Shown: positions 22,846 through 33,589 of the stretch, one piece after another | Layout of the letters: each line of letters opens with the position of its first letter | Position numbering within the stretch: position 1 is the first letter of the stretch | Source: Papio anubis | Lineage: Eukaryota > Chordata > Mammalia > Primates > Cercopithecidae | NCBI RefSeq assembly: GCF_008728515.1 | Contig: NC_044976.1 | Location: 211,855,467-211,919,466 of the forward strand | Direction: 5' to 3' | Length of the DNA stretch: 64,000 nucleotides | Notes under the pieces: generated by a model | Told to the model about the DNA's origin: nothing | The model's database searches: none | What the model saw: only the letters and a program-made list of their open reading frames with translations | Translations under genes and position numbers: made by a program

Positions 22846-23349
22846 GGGCAAAAAGGCAAATGTAAGCCTTCAAGTGTGTGACAGCTTCCTGACGGTGCCG
22901 ACTGTGGCTTCTCCTGCTGACCTGGGTTAGAAGCAGCATTGAGCCAAAGCTCTGTCTGCAGTGAGAATCCGGTTTCCCATCTTGTCCATGGCAGCACTGC
23001 TCCTCAGAGGAAACACCTGTCTGCATGGGACAAGGCTGATGGGCTGGCCTCTCTCTCAGGGCCTCAGGGGCTCAGAGCACTCAGAGCACTCAGAGGAGCC
23101 TGCTACTTCAGTGGCTCTCCTGATCTGCCCATCTCCTCACAGGGCCAGAAACCTTCAGTGGGTGGGAGGGTAGGAAGGCAGGGATGAAATAAGCAGTCAC
23201 CTTGGGAGTTTTGGTAATTAGGAATTCTGTGAAGAAAGTTTGAAAACATGAGCATTTTGTACATTTTGCTTCCATTATCTCCACTCAATTTGAGGATTAC
23301 AATGAAGAAATTAAACATGTGTACAAAGTAAGCAATAAAACTATTTTTA
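22846..23349. other. Unassigned G+C-richer stretch
   Basis: Locally higher G+C with a small duplication ('gagcactcagagcactcaga' near 23,077). Overlapping frames on both strands are 61-85 codons; none is recognisable. Confidence 0.4.
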
Positions 23350-23657
23350 GGCAGGGCCACAGTTGGTCACGCCTGTATTCCCAGCACTTTGGGAGGCCGA
23401 GGTGGTTGGATCACCTGAGGTCAGGAGTTTGAGACCAGCCTGGCCAACATGGTGAAATCCCATCTCTACTAAAAATACAAAAATTAGCCAGCATGGTGGT
23501 GCCTGCCTGTAATCCCCACTACTCAAGGCTGAGGCAGGAGGTGCGTGTCTGTAATCCCAGCTACTCAAGCCTTGAACCTGGAAGGCAGAGGTTGCAGTGA
23601 GTTGAGATCATGCCACTGCACCCCAGCCTGGATAAGACAATGACTACGTCTCAAAAA

Positions 23658-23691
<34 letters not shown>

Positions 23692-23696
23692 TATAT
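23350..23696 (+). mobile_element. Alu with internal duplication and (AT)n tail
   Basis: An Alu from 'ggcagggccacagttgg' to 'actacgtctc' followed by poly(A) and (AT)n (23,675-23,696). In the right arm a segment around 'cctgtaatccccactactc' is repeated as 'ctgtaatcccagctactc' about 40 bp later, so the copy carries a partial internal duplication. Confidence 0.88.
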
Positions 23697-24308
23697 GCTT
23701 AAATAGAGCTATTCCTAAAATTTTTAAAAATCTACTAAAATATGTGTTTACATTTATAGAAATCAAAATTCATTTTTAAAGTTTGACTTCATAGGCAGCA
23801 AGTAGTTTTCATGATGTTCAACCTGGCACTTAGGTACTACGCCTTCCTTATTCCCTTCCCCTATGAGCAACTTGTTTTCTGCCTGTCCTTTCCCGCTTGA
23901 AAAACGGATCCCATTGTTTCTTGCCTGAGTAACCTGCTAACTACAGTTTGGCTGTAGACAACAGGGAGATTTATATTGAACTTCATCATAATGAGTAGCT
24001 ACTTTCTATTTTTCTAGGGAATCATTCGAGAAGAAATAAGATGAAGGAGATAAGCCCAAGAATCAATAAAGATATGCACAAATAGAAACTTGACCACAAG
24101 TAAATCATATGTACTAACTATTGGAGATACTACAAGGTTTAGAGGGCTTGGAAAGAAAGGGAGAGGCAGTATTGAAACTCCAGAGTGAGAGATAAGAGAG
24201 ATGGCCACGGCTAATGGAAACATAGAACATAAAGAGATGCAACCTGGAACTGCAGATAAAGGAGATTAAATATATTCACCCAGTAAGCAAGGGGGACTGA
24301 CTGAGTGA
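23697..24308. other. Unassigned stretch
   Basis: No gene or repeat recognised. Confidence 0.4.
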
Positions 24309-24845
24309 AGAAAGGGCTATTGGCCGGTCGTGGTGGCTCACGCCTGTAATCCCAGCAATCTGGGAGGCCAAGGCAGGTGAATCATGAGGTCAGGAGTTCA
24401 AGACCAGCTTGGCCAAGATGGTGAAGCCCCATCTCTACTAAAAATACAAAAATTAGTCAAGCATGGTGGCAGGTGCCTGTAATCCCACCTACTTGGGAGG
24501 CTGGGGCAGGAGAACTGCTTGAACCCCATAGGCAGAGGTTGCAATGAGGCAAGATTGCACCATTGCACTCCAGCCTGTGCAATAAGAGTGAGATTCCATC
24601 TCACAAAAAAAAAAAAGTATCAAATATTGGCAGTTTCATATGGTGCAATGTAACAGTTCTTTATGACTGGAGAAAAAGGTGTCTGGGATGAAACAGCAGA
24701 GAGTGAGTTGAGAGTGATGGACAGGACCAGATGTGGAAGAGCCACTTCTGTACCATTCACATTTTGAGCCAAATAATCTTTGTTCTGGGGACCATCCTGT
24801 GCATTGTAGGATGCTGAGCAGCATCCCTGGCTAGAAAGAGCTATT
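24309..24845 (+). mobile_element. Alu plus 215-bp 3' flank, moved as one unit
   Basis: The Alu (24,322-24,616) is followed after its A tail by 24,617-24,831, which is an inverted, ~95% identical copy of 34,433-34,647. The whole block is bounded by 'agaaagggctatt' (24,309-24,321) and 'agaaagagctatt' (24,833-24,845), a 13-bp direct repeat with one mismatch. This layout fits retroposition of an Alu carrying 3' flanking DNA. There is no A tail at the far 3' end, and the left Alu arm differs from that of the 34.6-kb Alu ('atcatgagg' against 'atcacctgagg'), so later gene conversion or template switching must also be considered. Confidence 0.7.
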
Positions 24846-24954
24846 AAAATAACTAGATAGCCAACTGTTTTTAATGGGTGAGAAAAAAACAGTCAGACAC
24901 TGGATGGTCAGTAACGGAAATGTCTACAAAGAATAATGTTTATAAAATAAATGC

Positions 24955-26010
24955 CCTCCTGACCCCACTTTGCCCTCCAGCTACCATCTCATTTCTTTCC
25001 TTCCCTTCACAGTAACTATTTCAAAACATGTTTCTGCATTCCGTCTCCAGTTCCCACCGCTCCATGGAAGGACTGTCAAGGGCGTCAAGGTTATCAACAA
25101 CCTCTGTGCTGCTAACTCAGCTCTCAGTCCTCGCCTTACTTCACCTAACAACAGGATCACGTCTCACACTTTGAAAATGTGTCTTTAGTTAGCTTGGAAG
25201 CCAGAACGTGCTTTTTTTTTTTTTTTTTTTGATACAGAGTCTCACTCTGTTGCCAGGCTGGAGTGCAGTGGCACAATCTTGGCTCACTGCAACCTCCGCC
25301 TTCGCCCCCCGGGTTCAAGTGATTCTCCTGCCTCGGCCTTCCCTAGTTGCTGGGACTACAGGCATGCACCACCACACCCAACTAATTTTTGTATTTTTAG
25401 TAGAGACGGAGTTTCACCATGTTGGCCAGGATGATCTCGATATCTTGACCTCGTGATCCACCCGCCTCGGCCTCCCAAAGTGCTGGGATTACAGGCGTGA
25501 GCTACCATGCCCGGCTCTATTATCTTTCTTACTCACTGGCCCCTCTTCTTCGGTCTCCTTTGTTAGTTTCTATTGTCTTTTATATAGCTACATGTTGGAG
25601 TGCCCCAAGAATCAGCCTTTAGACCTCTTCTTTTCCCTAGGTCTACCAGTTGTCTCACCTAACGTCATTACTTTAAATACCACTGAACCCTGACAATTTT
25701 GACACTTTTATCTCCACATGGACCTAGTTGGACCCTTCCTCTGAAACTCTAGACTCACATAGACAAATGGATATCTACTAGCACCTCGAACTTTACATGA
25801 CCGTTCCTCCCATAGACCTCTTGGTTGATGGCAACTCCATCCTTCCACTGCTTGAATTATCCTTGACTTCTGGTTGTTTTTGTTTTTTTTTTTTTTCCCC
25901 TCATATTTTCTGGTCAAGTCCCAACTGCTCTAACTTCAAAACACACTCAATATTTAACCACTTTTTATTATCTCCACTGCTATTAACCTAGTACCAATCA
26001 CCATTATTAG
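24955..26010 (+). mobile_element. L2 LINE fragment interrupted by an Alu
   Basis: Left piece: 'ggactgtcaagggcgtcaag' and 'caacaacctctgtgctgc' match the L2 ORF region (..gtcaaggtcaccaatgacctcc..). Right piece after the Alu: 'gttggagtgccccaagaatc', 'gatggcaactccatccttcc', 'ttatctccactgctatta'. The order and orientation are those of L2. No reading frame survives. Confidence 0.75.
25212..25516 (-). mobile_element. Full-length Alu
   Basis: Poly(T) of 19, body from 'gatacagagtctcactctg' to 'taccatgcccggct'. It is inserted into the L2 that surrounds it. Confidence 0.92.
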
Positions 26011-26304
26011 AGCAAAAATGTGCAGCAGCAAGCTGTAGAACCTGTTGATAGATTAAAAAACTAAGAACAGCAATATCCATAAGGCTCAATGCATGCAAAC
26101 CATCCATGATATGTTCTCTATTTCAATAGGGATAAAAGAAAAACAGATCATGCTAATAGGTAGGACCAAGGCTTAGGAGGTATAATGTCTTTCCACAGCA
26201 ATGTACTCCCTTACTCCCTACCTAGTTCTTTTAAGACTATTCTATATCTCAATTCTATTCTAATATCACGTCCTGTGGGAATTCTTCCTGGACCTTCTTA
26301 GCAT

Positions 26305-26376
26305 GTCCTTCCTCCCTTCCTCCCTTCCTCCCTCCCTCCCTCCCTCCCTTCCTCCCTTCCTCCCTTCCTTCCTTCC
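26305..26376. repeat. (CCTT/CCCT)n microsatellite
   Basis: About 70 bp of pure pyrimidine on the plus strand, alternating ccctt and ccct units. It produces a spurious RKEGREEGRK frame on the minus strand. Such mirror-symmetric polypyrimidine can form triplex (H-DNA) in vitro. Confidence 0.95.
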
Positions 26377-27184
26377 TGTGTGCCTCAACATCTCTCAGAG
26401 TTCCTAGAACAGAGCAGGAATGTATACAAATATTTACTCTAAAAAGGAAGAAACATACTGGAAAGTATGAATTAGCCAGTGCTTCTGATACACACTTCAA
26501 ATCATTCTAGAGGTGCGACAATGGCTTGAAAAGTTACATTAGAAGCATGAAAGAAAAAAGTCCCAATTCTATACACAGTTAAACTTGAGCACCTTTCTTG
26601 AGAAAGCCTTTGGAAATGTATTTTCCAAATTAGGGCTTTCCTATTAATTGCAGAAAGCAAAGATATATTAAAAGGAAATAGCAACAAAGCCATATAAAGA
26701 AAGTCCAAATAAGTTTTGAGGGGAGGAGGTCCAAAAGAGCAGCTGAGAACTTACTACGTATTTATATCCCAACGTATTGAGGTCCCGGCAATACAGCACT
26801 TGTGTGTACAACCTAGACATACAGATTATCATATGCAGGTCAGGGAAAGAACATTAACATTCTGTTCCACAGACTCAGTACAGCTCACATATACCCAACT
26901 CGTGAGGGCTGTGTTTTTCCAGGGAAGTGTCTCGTTGTTCAATCAAAAACCTCGAAGTATTTCATAACAGAAGCAAGTTTTATCTGCTGAAAACACAGGC
27001 ATCTTATTGAAAACAACTCCATTATGACCACTCAGTCTATGACAAGAAAAATATGTGCTTCATCTTCTTCCACAAAACTTTCATAACCACCTCCAGCATA
27101 GGCTGACGTCTTTCTCCACCATTCTCTTTACATAATTTGGCTATCGTTTGTGCAAAACTCTTCTATTGTAATTATAGAAACCAT
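26377..27184. other. Unassigned stretch
   Basis: No gene or repeat recognised. Confidence 0.4.
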
Positions 27185-27415
27185 GGTTTAGTGGGAAAAA
27201 ACATAGACTTGGGAGTTTTGACTTTAAGGTTTAAATTCTTGTTATATTAGCTCTGCGACCTTGAACTTAGTCACTTAACTCTAAGATCGATTGTTCTTAC
27301 CAGTACAACGAGGAGAGTAATACCTAACTCTCAAAATTGCTAACAGAAGAAAATATGCAAAAGCCTTTTGCAAACTTCCAGCATTGCACAAATGCTAGTT
27401 ATTAAAACATCAGAC
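27185..27415 (+). mobile_element. MIR SINE
   Basis: A degraded MIR: 'agacttgggagttttgac' (tRNA-like half), 'ctctgcgaccttgaactta', 'gtcacttaactct' (core), then 'gaggagagtaatacct' and 'caaatgctagttatta' at the 3' end. Confidence 0.7.
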
Positions 27416-27639
27416 TTGAGAGATCTCCAAATTTTTGTAGACATGGCATGTCATAGAAAGATCACGTGAAAGGCACTGAAACCTCTATACAGTCGTAGGA
27501 TATAATTTTAAGGATTGAAGTTGTCCAAAACTCTAACAGGAGACCTAGGGATGTCGTGAGCCCCCTCTCTAACAGGGATCAAGCCAAAGAAGATGACACC
27601 ATTGGGGGAAGCTGTTAAAAAGGGCCACATGGGTTGAAC

Positions 27640-27825
27640 AAGAAGTGAAGTGACTGCACCCCAAGGCTCCTTCCAGTTTTAAGTTTCTGTGGGCATTTTC
27701 TTTTCTCACGTAGCTAATCCTTCACTCAATGATGAACTGTGCACACTATTTATTTGCATTCCTCACATGCTCAGTGCTATATTCTACACATAGTAGGGGC
27801 TCAATACACATTGGTTGGTTTATTG
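27640..27825 (+). mobile_element. Ancient LINE 3' ends (CR1/L3-like and L2/MIR-like)
   Basis: 'ccaaggctccttccagttt' near 27,660 resembles the CR1/L3 3' terminus. 'cacatagtaggggctcaata' near 27,788 is an L2/MIR-type tail. Both are short and weak. Confidence 0.4.
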
Positions 27826-28002
27826 GGAAAAGCTATAATAAGTGTCACGATACCAGAGGTTTTGTCAGCATGAGTAGAGAGAATTTATACGAAAACAAAT
27901 AACGAAATCTCATGCATTCAACATAAACATGATCAAATGCAATTTATGCTTGAAAAAGATGTTGGCACTCACTTTTCTATGTCTCGGGAATGCTTCCAAG
28001 TA

Positions 28003-28139
28003 AATGCATTCTGGACAAAAGCACATGACATAATTAAGAAAATGCGGGATATGTAAAATTAAGCAAGCCTATTCATTCTTTCCTAGGAGTAGCTTCAGTG
28101 CTTCTAGAGAATAAAGTCATATTTTGTCTCAAAACACAT
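28003..28139 (+). repeat. Source arm of a 137-bp inverted duplication
   Basis: The reverse complement of this block recurs at 28,528-28,664 with 5 differences by eye. This arm sits in unassigned sequence outside any transposon, so it is the likely original. The arms are separated by about 390 bp. Confidence 0.92.
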
Positions 28140-28253
28140 TTTGATCCTCATAAAACAGAAAGAATTCTTCCTGATTAGTTTTAACAGTTGCCTCTGGGCC
28201 TTGGGAGGGAGAGAAACAGAGGTTAAACATTAAAAAAAAAGAAATGATTATAT

Positions 28254-29046
28254 CAGGGGTCCCCAACCCCCAGGCTGCAGACTAGTATGGTACCAATGGC
28301 CTATTAGGACCTGAGCCCCACAGCACAAGCTGAGTGGCAGCCAGCCAGCATCACCGCCTGAGCTCTGCCTCCTGTCAGAGCAGCAGCATTAGATTCCCAC
28401 AGGAACACAAACCCTACTGTGAACTGTGTATGCGAGGGATCTAGGCTGCATGCTCCTTATGAGATTCTAGGCCTGGTGTAGTGCTCATGCCTGTAATCCC
28501 AGCACGTTGGGAGGCTGAGGATGGTGGATGTGTTTTGAGACAAAATATGACTTTATTCTTTAGAAGCACTGAAGCTACTCCTAGGAAAGAATGAATAGGC
28601 TTGCTTAATTTTACATATCCAGCATTTTCTTAATCACGTCATGTGCTTTTGTCCAGAAGGCATTCACCTGAGGTCAGGAGTTCAAGACCAGCCTGACCAA
28701 TATGGAGAAACCCCATCTCTACTAAAATACAAAATTAGCCGGGCTTGGTGGCAGGTCTGTAATCCCAGCTACTTGGGAGCATGAGGCAGGAGAATCGCTT
28801 GAACCCAGGAGGCAGAGGTTGCAGTGAGCTGAGATGGCACCACAGCACTCTAGCCTGGGCGACAAGAGCAAAACTCTCTCTCTCAAAAGAAAAACAAAAC
28901 AAGTAAAAAAAAGAATCTAATTGATCTGAAGTAGAACACTTCCATCCCAAAACCATCCCCTTTCCACCCACTCCCGCCCCCAGTTTTGTGGAAAGATTGT
29001 TTTCCACGAAATAAGTCCCTGGTGCAAAAAAGGTTGGGAATCGCTG
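28254..29046 (+). mobile_element. MER1 (hAT-Charlie) DNA transposon, split by an Alu
   Basis: It starts 'caggggtccccaacccccag' and ends 'aggttgggaatcgctg', the hAT terminal inverted repeats. Inside are 'gcctcctgtcagagcagc', 'tatgcgagggatctagg' and 'ttttccacgaaataagtcc'. An 8-bp target duplication, 'gattatat' (28,246-28,253) and 'gattatgt' (29,047-29,054), is as expected for hAT elements. It is nonautonomous, with no transposase sequence. An Alu occupies 28,470-28,910. Confidence 0.88.
28470..28910 (+). mobile_element. Alu interrupted by a 137-bp inverted insert
   Basis: The left arm runs to 'ggatggtggat' and the Alu resumes at 'tcacctgaggtcaggag'; the normal element reads straight through 'ggtggatcacctgagg'. 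The extra block 28,528-28,664 is the inverted copy of 28,003-28,139. Short target repeats 'agattcta/agaatcta' flank the Alu inside MER1. Order of events: MER1, then Alu, then the insert. Confidence 0.92.
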
Positions 29047-29254
29047 GATTATGTGGTTTGTTTAATATATAGTGAATACCCCACTATTGAGGCCTAAGGA
29101 AGGACAAAAATGAAGAAACTCATGGTACCTCCTCTGATGAAAAGCAAGTTTTTCAAAAGGCCCCAATTATGGAAAGAGTAAATGCACAGTCCCTGATCTC
29201 AGGGACCCCATGCTCTAGATAAGGAGATTAAAATTCAGTTATTGATCAAGTACC

Positions 29255-29610
29255 GACTGTATACCAAGTCTGTTTTGCATTTATACACAAAAGTCTCTTG
29301 TCATCCCATACATTGAAAGCTATTATCACGCCGGGCGCGGTGGCTCAAGCCTGTAATCCCAGCACTTTGGGAGGCCGAGATGGGCAGATCAGGAGGTCAG
29401 GAGATCGAGACCATCCTGGCTAACACGGTGAAACCCCGTCTCTACTAAAAATACAAAAAAAAACTAGCCGGGCGAGGTGGCGGCGCCTGTAGTCCCAGCT
29501 ACTCGGGAGGCTGAGGCCGGAGAATGGCGTGAACCCGGGAGGCGGAGCTTGCAGTGAGCTGAGATCCGGCCACTGTACTCCAGCCTGGGCGGCAGAGCAA
29601 GACTCCGTCT

Positions 29611-29646
<36 letters not shown>

Positions 29647-29780
29647 AAGCTATTATCACTACTATTTTCCAGATAAGGAGCTTGAAGCTTAGGGTGGGAG
29701 TGACCCAGCATGGACCTAAATCTGAGGTTCTCTGATTCCGAGTCCCAGGATCTTTTCTCACCACCAGCCTGCTCTTCCAG
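29255..29780 (-). mobile_element. MIR split by a young Alu
   Basis: 'attatcactactattttcc', 'agataaggagcttgaagct' and neighbouring sequence match the reverse complement of MIR (..tattattatccccattttacagatgagg..). The Alu at 29,330-29,644 divides it. Flanks are degraded. Confidence 0.55.
29330..29644 (+). mobile_element. Young AluYR-type (Old World monkey) element
   Basis: Nearly intact and CpG-rich, with a 33-nt A tail. Variants 'gctcaagcctgtaatccc', 'actagccgggcgaggtgg', 'ctgaggccggagaatggcg' and 'gagatccggccactg' are those of cercopithecid AluYR subfamilies, as I recall them. A perfect 15-bp target duplication 'gaaagctattatcac' lies at 29,315-29,329 and 29,645-29,659. The insertion is recent and lineage-specific. 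Confidence 0.93.
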
Positions 29781-29929
29781 CCCCCGAGAATCTCCTGCCA
29801 ATTATATGTCCATGTGCATAAGCTTTATCTGCACATGGGACAAATTGAACATAGTCAAAGCATGAGCCTTGAGAGAATACACATTATGGAACAGGAAGAA
29901 TTCCTGGAGTTAGTAAAAGCCACAGACTA

Positions 29930-31010
29930 CGAGTAGAATGAAAGAACCAGTCCTGTAGCTTTAAGTATCACCCACATGCCAATAATGGCTAAATTTTTAT
30001 TTCCAGCCCTGGCCCCTCCTCTGAGCCCTAGACTGTTCTGTTTAACTGCCCACTGAACATCACCACTCCAGCATCTGATAAGCATCTCAAACACACGGGC
30101 AAAGCACCATCCTCGAGACTTCCCCAAATTCTATTTCTCCTCCCATTGTCCCCATACCAGTTAATGGTGCCAGCATTCCTCCTGCCGGAGCCCCAAACCC
30201 AGGTGTGATCTTTGATTCTTCTCTGTCTCTTCTACTCACATCAATTTCATTATTGGTCCCCATCAGCAGTACCTCCAAAATGTATTCCAAAAGTGCTCCA
30301 CACCTCTCCACTCCTTGCACCGACATGCTTAGCCAAGCCCACCCCCCTGTTCTTGATCAGACAGCTGCAACAGCCTTCTGTGTCCACTCATGCCGCCTGC
30401 AGCCTATTGCCCACCCAGAAGCCAGAGTGGTCTTCTGTAACCAGAAACAGAATCATGTGGACCCCTCCCCTTCCTTCACAGACTTCCCATCACACTCGGA
30501 TTAAACACAGAATCCTTCCTGTGGCCTGTGAGGGCTGCCGGGCCCCTACCTCTGCTGACTCTCCAAGCCCACATCCTGTCATGTTTTCCCATCTCAGGAT
30601 TCTCCAGACAAACGGGAGATATGATGTGATGTGACCCCACCTAGACATTAGGTGATGTGCTCGGGCCCCACACGTTTCTTCTGTCTGGAGTTCTGTCCTT
30701 TCAGACCCTTACACTTCATTGTTCTGATCTCTACTCAAATGTCACCTCCTTGTAGAAGCTACCCTTGACAGTCCTGTCTAAAATGAAGATGTCCCTGCGC
30801 TCTCTGTCCCTGGTCTGTTCCACAGCTGTTACTGGTTTCAATGCTTGCATTGTCCTATCCATTCCATCCTCCTGCTGGTAGAGGCCTCGAGGGCAGGGAC
30901 TCTGCTTGTCCTATTCATCTGTGCATTTCCAATAACTAGAGTGCTTTCTGACACATAGGGCTATTTGGAAAACATTTGTTGAATGAATGAATGAATGAAT
31001 GAGTGAGGTT
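29930..31010 (+). mobile_element. L2 LINE, long 3' fragment
   Basis: About 1.1 kb colinear with L2: 'ctggcccctcctctgagcc', 'aagcatctcaaacacac', 'ttctcctcccattgtcccc', 'gccagagtggtcttctg', 'atctctactcaaatgtcacc', 'aggcctcgagggcaggg' and the end 'catttgttgaatgaatgaat'. The ORF2 part is broken by stops. The 99- and 140-codon frames at 30,205-30,634 are by-products. Confidence 0.85.
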
Positions 31011-32516
31011 GGAGTCATGTTCTATGGTCAAAGCAAAGGAACATATTTGTTTCCCACGTAGAATAGTCTCCCACCCCAGCTTCCGCCTGTGCTATGCTTC
31101 TGTTCTTCCAAGGCCTTAGCGCTCTCCCCTGCCATCAATGTTGCTGAGAAAATGACTAAGAGATTTCAAGTCCATTCATGCCGAGAGAATGATATGGAAT
31201 ACATTTCAGACACAAGGTTAGTCAATTATGTTTGTGACAGGATAACTCTAAGATGTAATTTATATAAACTGGAGAATGGAACAAATAAGATTATTCACAG
31301 CTTTATCACTTCCACTGGAAAAAACAGAACATTACAAATAAGACACTTTTTTTTTGCATGAATCTTTACCACATTGACCTTCACTGCATTAATGAAAAGT
31401 TTTCCAAAGAGGTATTTTTATGATTTCTTGTGCATTATAAAAACATGGGAAAATAAAGAGTTATAAGAAAAATGATTATAGATGTCAAGGTAGCTCTATC
31501 TCTATAACACTAAAGGAAATAATTTAAAATAAGGATAATTAAATAAATTATATGGTTGCCTAACTTATACAACATTTACTAATTTATCAGAAGCTTAATA
31601 GGGTTAGCTTATTATTTAGCTGGCTATATAGAAATGCACATAGGTTTTTGTTGGTACTATTCTATAAAATGAATTTAACGTGTCTATGAAAGCTACACCT
31701 TCATTTGCTATGCTCACATAATTTTTCTCTACAAACCAGTATTTTATGTCCAAATGCATTTTTCCTTCTAATATGACGGTGTTCAAAAGGAAGTTTATCT
31801 TAAAAGTGAAAAATAGCACTGCATATGGTAAGCAGTGAATAGGAGAAAGACTGGAAAATGTGAAAGTGAATATAATTCCTATGTATAAACTAATAAAGCT
31901 TATAATAATTAGCAAATAGATATAGAATCCTTTAAGAACCAAAAACAGTGCTAGGAGCTAGAAGTAATTTACTGCAGCAATAAATCACACAGCAATAACT
32001 AAAAACAACTGGAGAAAAAAATTAAAGGCTCGATTTTCCCAGCATTTCTATTGCAGAATCTTGGAAACCTCCTTCCATCTTACCTACTCAATCAAACTTT
32101 TCGGTACCAGCCGGAGAAACAGAAAACATGTGGGGGTTAGTTTTTCTTTCTGAAAGATGCTTAATCATCCCTTTTAGTGAGGCTGTGCCTTCGGCATGGT
32201 TCAGTACCGTGCCGGTACTCCCAGATCAGATGGCCACTTGCCAAGGGTGCAGAAGGTCCTTTGCTGCACGCTTTAGGGCTGTCTCACCTGCTCTCCAGCT
32301 CTGGTTTTGGCTGTGGTTATTGAGGCCAGGTCTGCGTGGACTTTGACTTCCTTTCTGTTGACAGCATCTCCTCAGGAGTCTTCTGCTTTCTGCCCAGAGA
32401 ACCTTCCCTGCAAGCACACAGGTGCCAGCCAGAATTGAGGGGTCATCAATGCCTCTGGGGCAGCTCTCCACCTGAGGAGACAGGCAGCTTCTCCCCATCC
32501 GTTCTTGGATAGGCAC
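31011..32516. other. Unassigned 1.5-kb stretch
   Basis: A+T-rich to about 32,040, then more G+C-rich to 32,516. Frames of 72-108 codons have no similarity I recognise. I see no splice-framed exon or CpG cluster. Confidence 0.4.
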
Positions 32517-32771
32517 TTTTTTTTTTTTTTAAAGATATCTCACTCCGATATCCAGGCTGGAGTGCAATGGCACGAACTTGGCTCACTGCAACCTCCACCT
32601 CCTAGGTTCAAACAATTCTCCTGCCTCAGCCTCCCCAGCAGCTGAGATTATAGGCATCTGTCACCACACCTGGCTCATTTTTTGTATTTTTTTTTTTTAA
32701 GAGACGGAGTTTCACCATGTTGGCAAGGCTGGTCTCGAACTCCTGACCTCAAGTGATCCCCCACCTCGGCC
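32517..32771 (-). mobile_element. 5'-truncated Alu with target repeats
   Basis: Body from 'aaagatatctcactcc' to 'cccacctcggcc'; the first ~45 bp of the Alu are missing. Direct repeats 'tggatagg' at 32,506-32,513 and 32,772-32,779 show it inserted truncated. Confidence 0.9.
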
Positions 32772-32859
32772 TGGATAGGTTATTTTGAAAGGCATCCTAC
32801 GTGTCTGGAAGCTCCTGGGTGTGAATGAGCCCCATCTGGCCACCATGGGGCCCTCAGTA

Positions 32860-32970
32860 ACATTCAATGGAAGGGCTTTTCCTTCTTTTCTGCCTCTTCT
32901 CAGTCCCTTCCTTAGTGTGAGTTTGAACTAGATGAACTCCGAGGTTCCTTCCAGTTCTATGTATTATAAA
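32860..32970 (+). mobile_element. CR1/L3-like LINE 3' end
   Basis: 'tttgaactagatgaactccg' and 'aggttccttccagttctatg' match the conserved 3' terminus of CR1/L3 LINEs. Very old and short. Confidence 0.45.
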
Positions 32971-33099
32971 AACGATACACAAATCACATTCCAGAGGTGG
33001 AATCTAGCATCCCCCACCTCACTTGGCTTCTGAAAAAATTCCAAAAGTGGAGTAGTTGGTCAATCCTATCTCTGAACTGCCTGTAAACAGCAGGCCTTA

Positions 33100-33455
33100 T
33101 GCCACTGCGGGAGATAGAGCTGTGGGCAAGAGAAACAGGTCCCTGCCCACGTGGAGCTCACCGTCTAGAGAGGAGACGGACAGGAAAGCGATGTTTACAA
33201 AGAGGTCAAAACTTATCACCTGCCAAGTACCTCATGAAGTAGCAGATGCTATGAAAGAATCAAATAGGGGGACCTAAACTATTTCTGGGGTGTGGAGAGA
33301 AGTCATGGAAGGTTTTCCTGATGAAGCTATTTTTAAGACCTTAAGAAAAAGGGCAGATGAAGAAAGATGGGAAGCGCTTACCAGGTGGGATGATTAATCC
33401 ACGAGATAACCTGAGATGAGAAAGAGCATGGCACATCCAAGGCACTAGGAACATC
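33100..33455 (-). mobile_element. L2 LINE fragment
   Basis: On the plus strand: 'ggtccctgcccacgtggagc', 'tcaccgtctagagaggag', 'aaggttttcctgatgaag'. These are the complement of the L2 3' UTR region. Confidence 0.65.
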
Positions 33456-33589
33456 CATCATTTTCAGTTCTCATCAAATACACAGAATCTGTCAGACATT
33501 AACTATGAGCGTTTCTAGCTGGCTTCTATGTAGTGGCAGTTGTTCACACTATGCCAGACAGGAGGTAGGGAGGGGTAGGGGATCAAGTT

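Noticed and set aside
24617..24831. Treating the 24.6/34.5-kb pair as a plain segmental duplication
   Set aside because: A 13-bp direct repeat encloses the Alu plus the block at 24 kb only, which fits insertion of a discrete unit better than a duplication with random breakpoints.
26255..26500. 81-codon minus-strand frame with KEGREEGRK repeats
   Set aside because: Translation of the (CCTT)n microsatellite.
29612..29644. Long A and T runs as transcription terminators or poly(A) sites
   Set aside because: Each is the A tail of an adjacent Alu or L1.
30205..30634. 99- and 140-codon plus-strand frames
   Set aside because: They lie wholly inside an L2 fragment in overlapping phases.
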